NCBI GenBank assembly: GCA_013003465.1
Contig: JABDIZ010000400.1
Coordinates: 1-6,486, forward strand
DNA length: 6,486 nucleotides
From: Rhodothermaceae bacterium
GTDB lineage: Bacteria; Bacteroidota; Rhodothermia; Rhodothermales; Rubricoccaceae
Direction: 5' to 3'
The translations under genes and the position numbers were made by a program. The notes beneath the pieces were generated by a model. It was not told where the DNA came from, did no database searches, and saw only the letters and a list, made by a program, of their open reading frames with translations. Of this stretch, positions 1 through 4,485 are shown in pieces. Numbering within the stretch: the stretch's first letter is position 1; every line of letters starts with the position of its first letter.

Positions 1-115
1 GGACGGTAGCGAGCGCCCCTTCGAGCGCGGCCTGCACGGTGGGGCCATTCGACTGGATCTGCCAGCCCTGGAAGGCGGCGCCGTCGTATTCGATCAGGAG
101 GCGATAGGTGGGCAC
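1..115 (-). CDS. truA: tRNA pseudouridine synthase A, N-terminal fragment (cut by window edge)
   Basis: TruA converts uridines at positions 38-40 of the tRNA anticodon stem-loop to pseudouridine in the cytoplasm. Reading the minus strand from a GTG at 115-113 gives 38 codons beginning MPTYRLLIEYDGAAFQGWQ and continuing through TVQAALEGAL. This is the family N-terminal signature (YDG..F.GWQ.Q....TVQ..LE.AL), the first strand and helix of the RNA-binding/catalytic fold. The catalytic aspartate lies further downstream, outside the window, so activity cannot be judged here. The GTG start is chosen because family members typically begin a few residues before the YDG motif and no better start is visible. 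No Shine-Dalgarno sequence precedes it. The gene diverges from aroK, with 59 bp between the start codons. Confidence 0.93.
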   Translation of the reverse strand, partial: MPTYRLLIEYDGAAFQGWQIQSNGPTVQAALEGALATV

Positions 116-119
116 AGTG

Positions 120-161
120 GAAGTCAGAAGGAAGAAGTGGGAAGTTAGAAAGGTAAAAGGA
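120..161. repeat. Purine-rich ~7-bp periodic repeat between truA and aroK
   Basis: Six consecutive 7-base units can be laid out with no gaps: GAAGTCA, GAAGGAA, GAAGTGG, GAAGTTA, GAAAGGT, AAAAGGA. Every unit fits (G/A)AA(G/A) at its first four bases, and the tract is almost free of pyrimidines on the plus strand. At larger scale, 119-131 (GGAAGTCAGAAGG) and 140-153 (GGAAGTTAGAAAGG) form an imperfect direct repeat 21 bp (three units) apart. The tract fills most of the 59-bp gap between two divergent genes, so it overlaps whatever promoters they use. Whether it is a genome-wide interspersed repeat, a binding array or slippage-derived low complexity cannot be told from one copy. Confidence 0.55.
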
Positions 162-174
162 CCGTGCCCGTAGG

Positions 175-735
175 ATGCCCCTCCACCTTCGTACTTCCCG
201 CTCCGAACGTATCCCTTTCCGACTCTACCTCACTGGCTTCATGGGGAGCGGGAAGAGCACGATCGGGAGGTTGATGGCCGGGCGGCTTGGCTGGGCATTC
301 GTGGATCTCGATCACCTCATTGAGGAACGCACGGGCTATTCGGTGGCGGCGCTGTTCGACAAGGGAGAAGCCGTTTTCCGAGCCGCCGAGGCCGATGCCC
401 TCGCGGCTACAACGACACGAGCACGCATCGTTGTGGCGACAGGCGGGGGGACCCTCGTGCAGCCCGGTGCGATGGATCGGGCGAAGGCTGCCGGTACGGT
501 CTGCTATCTGCGTATATCCCCTGTGACCCTTGCGTCTCGGTTGAAGGGAGATGCCTCGCGTCCTCTTCTCTACGGTGCGCGGGGCAGACCGCTGTACGGC
601 GCCGCGCTGCAGGCGCGCATCAACGCCTTGCTCAACGAACGGCGTTCCCTGTATGAGCAGGCCGATCTGATTGTGGATGCCGAGGATACGCCCGCTTCGG
701 TGGCCGAGGTCCTCCTCGCAGCACTCAGCAAGTGA
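175..735 (+). CDS. aroK: Shikimate kinase
   Basis: Shikimate kinase phosphorylates the 3-hydroxyl of shikimate using ATP, the fifth step of the shikimate pathway toward chorismate and aromatic amino acids; it is a cytoplasmic NMP-kinase-fold enzyme. The 186-residue product has the full motif set: Walker A GFMGSGKST (residues 21-29), the shikimate-binding DLD (44-46), GEAVFRAAE with the conserved Arg69 and Glu72, the GGG loop (90-92), the lid arginine in SRPLL (Arg130), and NERRSLYEQAD with Arg157 near the C-terminus. Length is slightly over the usual ~170-180 because about 14 residues precede the first strand. ATG 175 is the only reasonable start: an in-frame TAA lies at 154-156 and the next in-frame ATG is inside the P-loop. 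No Shine-Dalgarno is at normal spacing; an AAAAGGA ends 13 bases upstream, which is too far. The 3' end overlaps convergent rnhB by 11 bp. Confidence 0.95.
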   Translation: MPLHLRTSRSERIPFRLYLTGFMGSGKSTIGRLMAGRLGWAFVDLDHLIEERTGYSVAALFDKGEAVFRAAEADALAATTTRARIVVATGGGTLVQPGAMDRAKAAGTVCYLRISPVTLASRLKGDASRPLLYGARGRPLYGAALQARINALLNERRSLYEQADLIVDAEDTPASVAEVLLAALSK

Positions 736-1321
736 GCCGGAACGAGCGGCGGTGGTGTGGACTCGGACCGTGCTCGGCGAGGGCGGCGTAGTGCGCCGCA
801 GTCGGGTAGCCTTTGTGCCCATCCCATCCATAGACGGGAAAGGCCTCATGGAGAGCAATCATGTACCGATCTCGGGTCACTTTCGCCACGACCGAGGCGG
901 CGGCAATCGATAGGCTTCGGCTATCGCCCTTCACGACCGTCTCTTGCGGGCATGGGGGGACAGGGAGCGGCTGATTGCCGTCCACGAGCAGCACATCGGG
1001 CAGGAGGGCGAGATCGAGCACCGCCCGGTGCATCGCTTCGAGTGCTGCGTGGAGGATGTTGAGGGCATCAATCTCCTCCGGCAAACACCGCCCTACGCCG
1101 ACGGCCAGCGCCTCTTCGTAGATCACGGGCACGAGCGTCTCGCGCTGGGTTGCCGAAAGCTTCTTGGAGTCATCGAGGCGGGGAATCGTGGCATCTGGGG
1201 GGAGGATGACGGCGGCCGCTACGACCGGTCCGGCGAGGCAGCCGCGCCCCGCTTCGTCCGTGCCAGCCACATAGCGAAAACCGGCTTGCCAGTGTGTGCG
1301 CTCAAGCGATAAATCAGGCAT
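725..1321 (-). CDS. rnhB: Ribonuclease HII
   Basis: RNase HII cleaves RNA in RNA-DNA hybrids and starts ribonucleotide excision repair by nicking 5' of single ribonucleotides in DNA; it is cytoplasmic and metal dependent. From ATG 1321 the product is 198 residues, normal for the family. Motifs in order: GTDEAGRG with catalytic Asp22-Glu23, DSKKLS (51-56), the VDG motif with Asp114, KGDSRS with Asp133, SIAAASVVAKVTRDR (about 138-152), and the C-terminal YGWDGHKGYPTAAH block. The frame stays open upstream to 1534, but that extra ~71 residues has no family similarity and the enzyme normally begins about 20 residues before the DEAGRG motif, so ATG 1321 is preferred. No Shine-Dalgarno precedes it. 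Its TGA (727-725) lies inside the last codons of aroK, so the two genes overlap tail to tail. Confidence 0.95.
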   Translation of the reverse strand: MPDLSLERTHWQAGFRYVAGTDEAGRGCLAGPVVAAAVILPPDATIPRLDDSKKLSATQRETLVPVIYEEALAVGVGRCLPEEIDALNILHAALEAMHRAVLDLALLPDVLLVDGNQPLPVPPCPQETVVKGDSRSLSIAAASVVAKVTRDRYMIALHEAFPVYGWDGHKGYPTAAHYAALAEHGPSPHHRRSFRLTC

Positions 1322-1425
1322 TGTGTGGGTCGTTTCGAAGCGCTTGTCAGACCATTCGCCGCGGCGTTGTCCCTGACGGCTGAGGCTCCCCGTTCCAGGC
1401 GGTGGGGTCCTAGTCTCATCGCGAG

Positions 1426-1493
1426 ACCCAAGGTACGGGCGCTCACCTCGCGGAAACTGCCCCGTGCAGAGACGGAGAATTGCCTCCTTGGGT
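1426..1493. repeat. 8-bp inverted repeat enclosing ~52 bases
   Basis: ACCCAAGG at 1426-1433 and CCTTGGGT at 1486-1493 are perfectly complementary. The enclosed sequence has a further weak pairing, ACGGGC at 1435-1440 against GCCCCGT at 1459-1465 with one bulged C. Transcribed from the minus strand this would sit in the rnhB upstream region, about 105 bases before its start; from the plus strand it would be far upstream of rho. A competing short stem, GTCTC (1413-1417) with GAGAC (1423-1427), overlaps its left arm, so two alternative folds are possible. It is not a tRNA (no T-arm motif and too short). An 8-bp match in a GC-rich region could arise by chance. Confidence 0.3.
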
Positions 1494-1547
1494 GCCACAG
1501 GCTGCGTCACAGTTGCTACGGCACTGGAAACCATCTATCTTGTTCGG

Positions 1548-1562
1548 CGTGTGATACACACG
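1548..1562. promoter_or_regulatory. Operator-like perfect palindrome CGTGTG-ATA-CACACG
   Basis: Two perfect 6-base arms flank a 3-base AT-only centre (CGTGTG / CACACG around ATA). The size and symmetry are typical of a site for a dimeric helix-turn-helix regulator. It lies in the divergent rnhB-rho gap, 227 bases upstream of the rnhB start and 446 bases upstream of the rho start. No regulator gene is adjacent, so there is no candidate partner. It could equally be a chance palindrome. Confidence 0.25.
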
Positions 1563-1660
1563 AGGCCTGGTCGGCCAGTGGCGGCGTGGAAGCCCGCTGT
1601 GCCACCCTCCCGACGGATGGAGCCAGGTCTGCGAGGTCGCCCCCGGCCCGCAACGTCAAG

Positions 1661-1689
1661 GAGTGGGTCCGCTCGTCGGACCAAGACTC
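1661..1689. repeat. Two-tier stem-loop in the rnhB-rho gap
   Basis: GGTCCG (1666-1671) and CGGACC (1677-1682) form a perfect 6-bp stem with a 5-base loop. An outer 4-bp stem, GAGT (1661-1664) with ACTC (1686-1689), is separated by a small asymmetric internal loop. There is no T-run after it on either strand, so it does not look like an intrinsic terminator. It could be part of an untranslated leader or small RNA, or be fortuitous in GC-rich DNA. Confidence 0.3.
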
Positions 1690-1789
1690 GTGAAGTAGGG
1701 ACGCGGCAACACCGTCCGGGCGGCTCGATAGTTGCATGTACTTCGGAGAACGACGGCCTCTCCACGCGTCGATGAGGCCACCCCGCAAC

Positions 1790-1851
1790 TTGCCTTCGCG
1801 AGTGCTCTCGTGCCCTTGCTTTGAGGCTTGTTTCCTCGACCGCCCTATGCT
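1790..1851 (+). promoter_or_regulatory. Possible rho promoter region
   Basis: Two overlapping candidates lie here. A Bacteroidota-type promoter (consensus -7 TAnnTTTG with an upstream TTTG/TTG) is approximated by TTGCTTTG at 1816-1823, matching five of six fixed positions, with TTG at 1790-1792, 23 bases upstream. A sigma70-like alternative is TTGAGG (1821-1826), a 19-base spacer and TATGCT (1846-1851). Either would start transcription at roughly 1830-1860 and give rho an untranslated leader of about 150-180 bases. Both are imperfect matches by eye; start-site mapping would be needed to choose or reject them. Confidence 0.2.
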
Positions 1852-1853
1852 GA

Positions 1854-1882
1854 CGCGAAGCCGTGCTGTGGCGCCCTTCGCG
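1854..1882 (+). promoter_or_regulatory. Hairpin in the putative rho leader
   Basis: CGCGAAG (1854-1860) pairs perfectly with CTTCGCG (1876-1882) around a 15-base loop. If the candidate promoter just upstream is used, this stem would lie at or near the 5' end of the rho mRNA, where it could stabilise the transcript. It is followed by the self-complementary GGTGCACC at 1898-1905. Function is inferred from position only. Confidence 0.25.
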
Positions 1883-1900
1883 GTTCCATCCGGTGCTGGT

Positions 1901-2007
1901 GCACCTCCACGCTCACTCTCGCGCAGGCGGCGCGGCCCCATCTTCTTTTTCGTCCCTGATCGTTGCCTACGCGGCACGCAGGCTCTCCTTCACTAGTACC
2001 TCTGTTC
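1901..2007 (+). promoter_or_regulatory. C-rich, G-poor rho leader (rut-like)
   Basis: In the 107 bases immediately before the rho ATG I count 44 C, 28 T, 23 G and 12 A, a C:G ratio near 1.9, in a window where C and G are otherwise closer to balanced. It includes CCCCATCTTCTTTTTCGTCCC (1936-1955) and CTCTCCTTCACTAG near the start codon. C-rich, G-poor, poorly structured RNA is what Rho loads onto (rut sites), and rho autoregulates by attenuation in its own leader in Escherichia coli. The inference is that this gene may be controlled the same way; no terminator position can be assigned from sequence. Confidence 0.35.
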
Positions 2008-3633
2008 ATGGCTGAGCAGCCCAACGAATCCACCAACGCTGAATCGACCAACGAGGCCGCTAAGGCTTCTGTGCCCGAATCCAGCGCCGACCAGCACGCC
2101 CAAGAAGAAGCGCGCCCCCGGCGGCGCAGCCGGACGCGTACCCCCCGCCGGGACAGCGAACCGGTCGCTTCTTCCGACGACCCTGCCCTTACCGAGAAGG
2201 CTCCGGACGCGGAGGCGTCCGCGGATTCCTCGGCAGCGCGTTCCTCCTCGAACGGCCAGGCCCCTCAGGCCACCGAAGAGTCGTCCGGCGAAGGAGGCGG
2301 TTCGCGCCGTGGCCGTCGCCAGAACCGCGGCGAGGGCCGCGATAATCGGGGCGGTAGCCGCAATGACAGTCGCGGTGAGAATCGCAACGAGGGTCGCGGC
2401 GGCAGCGGGAAGAATCGTAAGGACAATACCCGCAATGAAGGAGGCGGGCGCCGCCGCAAGCGGGATCGGCGCAAAAAGGACCAGAACGAGAACCGCAACG
2501 AGAATAGCGGGCATCCCGGCGAGCCCTTCGAGGGCATGCTGGAGCTGATCGGCGACAAGAAGTTTGGCTTCATCCGCGCCGTCTCAACGTCGCTTACGAA
2601 GGGGGACAACGATCCCTTCATGCCACCACCGCTCATCCAGAAGCACAACCTCCGCGACGGGGTCATCCTCAAGGGCATCATCAAGCCGGGGCGCAAGGGC
2701 GCTTGGCAGGTGACGCGCGTGGACGAGGTGATGGGCATGGATCCGGATGCCTGGAAGGAAACCGCCGACTTTGATGACGGCATGGTCATCTACCCGGAGG
2801 AGAAGATCAACCTCATCACGGGGCCCGAGGACCTCTCGATGCGCATCGTGGACCTTGTGGCGCCGCTCGGCAAGGGGCAGCGGGCGCTCATCGTGGCGCC
2901 GCCGCGCGCAGGCAAGACGGTCATGCTCAAGCAGATGGCTGCCGGGGTCGCGAAGAACCACCCCGAGGCCAAGCTCATCGCTCTCCTCATTGATGAGCGC
3001 CCGGAGGAGGTGACTGACTTCCGTCGCAATACCGACTGCACCGTTTTCGCCTCCTCGAACGACCACGGCGAGGACAATCACATCCGCGTGGCGACGCTCG
3101 CGTTCGAGTACAGCCGCCGCCTCGTCGAGCAGGGCCACGACGTGGTGATGCTGCTCGACTCGCTCACGCGCCTTGGCCGCACGTTCAACCTCTGGGGCGG
3201 CAACTCTGGCCGCACCATGTCGGGTGGTCTCGACGCGCGTGCGCTCGTGATGCCCCGAAAAATCTTCGGCGCGGCCCGCAACATCGAGAACGGTGGCTCG
3301 CTCACCATCGTGGCGACCGCGCTCGTGGAGACGGGTAGCCGCATGGACGACGTGATCTTCGAGGAATTCAAGGGCACCGGCAACGCCGAGATCGTGCTTG
3401 ACCGCGAACTCGCCGACAAGCGGATCTACCCGGCCATCACCATCCGCAAGAGCGGTACGCGCAACGAGGAGCGGCTCATGAGCGACGAGCAGATGCGCCA
3501 GCGCACCATGCTCTTCCGTGTGCTCAACGACCGGCACCCCGTCGAGGCCATGCAGGCGCTCATCAAGCAAGTGCAGCGCAGCCCGACGAACGTGCACCTG
3601 CTCAACGAACTCATCCCGGAGCAGACGTACTGA
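2008..3633 (+). CDS. rho: Transcription termination factor Rho
   Basis: Rho is a hexameric RNA-dependent ATPase/helicase that loads on C-rich nascent RNA and stops transcription. The 541-residue product from ATG 2008 has three parts. Residues 1-95 are Ser/Glu/Ala-rich and about 96-168 are Arg/Gly/Asn/Lys-rich, with RG pairs at about 101, 107, 114, 122 and 130 and ENRNE twice (124-128, 161-165; nearly identical 15-base copies at 2377-2391 and 2488-2502). Residues about 171-240 are the cold-shock-like RNA-binding domain with FGF at 186-188. About 270-541 is the ATPase: Walker A APPRAGKT (297-304), catalytic Glu330 in DERPEE, Walker B LLLD/Asp384 region, Q-loop around 396-410, R-loop AARNIENGGS (422-431) and arginine finger Arg485 in SGTR. 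The E. coli ATPase aligns without gaps at these residues (offset 119). The usual helical Rho_N domain is not recognisable. An in-frame ATG at 1963 would add 15 residues but MAEQ is the better start; neither has a Shine-Dalgarno. Confidence 0.98.
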   Translation: MAEQPNESTNAESTNEAAKASVPESSADQHAQEEARPRRRSRTRTPRRDSEPVASSDDPALTEKAPDAEASADSSAARSSSNGQAPQATEESSGEGGGSRRGRRQNRGEGRDNRGGSRNDSRGENRNEGRGGSGKNRKDNTRNEGGGRRRKRDRRKKDQNENRNENSGHPGEPFEGMLELIGDKKFGFIRAVSTSLTKGDNDPFMPPPLIQKHNLRDGVILKGIIKPGRKGAWQVTRVDEVMGMDPDAWKETADFDDGMVIYPEEKINLITGPEDLSMRIVDLVAPLGKGQRALIVAPPRAGKTVMLKQMAAGVAKNHPEAKLIALLIDERPEEVTDFRRNTDCTVFASSNDHGEDNHIRVATLAFEYSRRLVEQGHDVVMLLDSLTRLGRTFNLWGGNSGRTMSGGLDARALVMPRKIFGAARNIENGGSLTIVATALVETGSRMDDVIFEEFKGTGNAEIVLDRELADKRIYPAITIRKSGTRNEERLMSDEQMRQRTMLFRVLNDRHPVEAMQALIKQVQRSPTNVHLLNELIPEQTY

Positions 3634-3650
3634 TCCTCTGCCTGGAGGAT
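3633..3650 (+). terminator. Small stem-loop at the rho stop codon
   Basis: ATCCTC (3633-3638) and GAGGAT (3645-3650) form a perfect 6-bp stem with a 6-base loop. The left arm begins on the last base of the rho TGA. It is followed by GGATTTCTGT, a weak T stretch, so it is at best a poor intrinsic terminator; it may instead protect the rho mRNA 3' end. Rho-dependent ends or readthrough into radC are equally possible. Confidence 0.3.
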
Positions 3651-3657
3651 GGATTTC

Positions 3658-3687
3658 TGTAGGGGCGATGCATGCGTCGCCCCTACA
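3658..3687. repeat. 30-nt near-perfect palindrome (REP-like) between rho and radC
   Basis: The arms TGTAGGGGCGA (3658-3668) and TCGCCCCTACA (3677-3687) are perfectly complementary. The 8 central bases TGCATGCG continue the symmetry except for one T/G position (3669 versus 3676), which would be a G-U wobble in RNA. The transcript could form a 13-bp hairpin with a CAUG tetraloop. The GTAGGGGCG...CGCCCCTAC form resembles palindromic repeats I recall as scattered through intergenic regions of several unrelated bacterial phyla; that recollection needs checking. There is no T-run after it, so it is not a canonical intrinsic terminator, although its position after rho would let it act as a 3' stabilising hairpin. 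Confidence 0.6.
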
Positions 3688-3752
3688 TTCGTTCAGAGGG
3701 TTAGGAGAGCGGAGCAGGATGTGTCTATTGAGCGCATCTACCTCTATCGCCT

Positions 3753-4484
3753 GTGTTCGACCACGACTCTGCTGAGCCCGACATCCAGTACGATTATGTG
3801 CCGATCAACAAGCGCGACGAGGCCGAGCGCCCGCGCGAGAAGCTGCTCAAGCATAGTCCAGCCGGACTATCGGATGCTGAGCTGATCGCCCTCATCTTCG
3901 GTAGCGGCACGCGCGTAGGCGGGCGCAGCCTCTCCGCCATCGAACTCGGTCAGGCACTGCTGCGGGCCTACGGCTCGCTCGCCGAACTCGGCCGCCGTGA
4001 TGCCAAAGTGCTCACGCGGACGAAGGGCGTCGGTCCGGCAAAGGCGGCGCAGCTCGCGGCGGCTTTCGAGATCGGGCGGCGGGTGGAAGCCGCTGCTGAG
4101 GGAGATCGGGTGCAGGTTCGCTCTCCGGCCGATGTCGCAGCCGTCTACGGCCCGAAGCTGCGCAACCTCAAGCGCGAGGTGTTCGTTGTCGTTCACCTCA
4201 ACACGGCCAACGTCATCCTCGGCGATCACACGATCAGCGAAGGCGGCCTGGCCGCCTCGATTGTGGAGCCCCGCGCAGTCTTTCAGAAGGCCATCCTCGA
4301 AAACGCGGCGGCGATCCTCTGCCTGCACAATCACCCGTCCGGCAACCCGGAACCGAGCCGCGAGGACGTACAGATCACAAAGCAACTCGTGGAGGCGGGC
4401 AAGCTGATGGGCGTGCCAGTCCACGACCACCTCATCATTGCGGGGCGGGGCTATACCTCGCTGGCTGAGCGGGGGCTGATGTGA
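3753..4484 (+). CDS. radC: RadC-family JAMM/MPN+ protein
   Basis: RadC proteins were named for a DNA-repair phenotype that was later questioned; their substrate is unknown. The 243-residue product has the standard layout: RPREKLLKHSPAGLSDAELIALIFGSGT (about 26-53) of the UPF0758 N-terminal domain, a helix-hairpin-helix-like LTRTKGVGPAKAAQL (87-101), and a C-terminal JAMM domain. The metal-binding set is complete: Glu142 in REVFVV, then HNHPSGNPEPSRED with His192, His194, Ser202 and Asp205 (HxH-x7-S-x2-D). This predicts an intact zinc site of the deubiquitinase-like MPN+ type. An in-frame stop at 3729-3731 limits the start. GTG 3753 is the first candidate, but GTG 3798 (VPINKRDEAERPREKL, 228 residues) matches typical RadC lengths at least as well. 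Neither has a Shine-Dalgarno. It follows rho on the same strand after 119 bp, and ends 1 bp from the convergent protease stop. Confidence 0.95.
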   Translation: MFDHDSAEPDIQYDYVPINKRDEAERPREKLLKHSPAGLSDAELIALIFGSGTRVGGRSLSAIELGQALLRAYGSLAELGRRDAKVLTRTKGVGPAKAAQLAAAFEIGRRVEAAAEGDRVQVRSPADVAAVYGPKLRNLKREVFVVVHLNTANVILGDHTISEGGLAASIVEPRAVFQKAILENAAAILCLHNHPSGNPEPSREDVQITKQLVEAGKLMGVPVHDHLIIAGRGYTSLAERGLM

Positions 4485-4485
4485 G

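Larger units (their letters stand above)
1322..2007. other. Long divergent intergenic region between rnhB and rho
   Basis: These 686 bases separate the start codons of rnhB (leftward) and rho (rightward) and must contain both promoters. Several reading frames are open by virtue of high GC content, but their translations are Arg/Pro/Ser-rich low-complexity sequence without recognisable domains, and they overlap each other on both strands; none is accepted. I checked both strands by eye for tRNA T-arm sequence, tmRNA, SRP RNA and RNase P RNA signatures and found none. What it does contain is a set of inverted repeats (listed separately) and a C-rich strip before rho. This is unusually long for a bacterial divergent gap and could hide an unannotated structured RNA or a long rho 5' UTR. 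Confidence 0.6.

Noticed and set aside
145..858. 237-codon minus-strand open frame
   Set aside because: Antisense to aroK and running into rnhB in a different frame; no domain similarity, a GC-rich shadow frame.
1483..1489. Perfect AAGGAGG on the minus strand upstream of rnhB
   Set aside because: No ATG, GTG or TTG follows at usable distance in the rnhB frame (an ATT is only 2 bases away), and no other real gene uses Shine-Dalgarno here. Treated as chance.
1426..1497. tRNA-like arrangement: complementary ends followed by GCCA
   Set aside because: The enclosed length is too short for a tRNA and neither strand has a GTTCRA T-arm or an anticodon arm in place.
1322..1534. Upstream in-frame extension of rnhB (about 71 extra residues)
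   Set aside because: The added residues have no family similarity and read as Arg/Pro/Gly-rich non-coding translation. RNase HII normally starts about 20 residues before its DEAGRG motif, which matches ATG 1321.
1516..1977. 153-codon minus-strand open frame, and overlapping plus-strand frames 1325-1693, 1464-1775 and 1736-1996, in the rnhB-rho gap
   Set aside because: Mutually overlapping on both strands, Arg/Pro/Ser-rich, with no recognisable domain or start signal; expected in GC-rich non-coding DNA. Only the short frame ending next to rho is kept as a low-interest observation.
1963..2007. Earlier ATG for rho at 1963
   Set aside because: It would add 15 residues from the C/T-rich leader that look non-coding. 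MAEQ at 2008 begins the low-complexity N-terminus cleanly. Not excluded.
1993..2514. 173-codon minus-strand frame that looks like a hydrophobic membrane protein
   Set aside because: It is exactly antisense to the Arg/Gly/Asn/Glu-rich region of rho. Complements of those codons give Ala, Val, Leu and Ile, so the hydrophobicity is a mirror artefact.
2584..3597. 337-codon minus-strand open frame
   Set aside because: Entirely antisense to the conserved rho ATPase region; His/Arg/Val/Leu-rich mirror translation without a domain.
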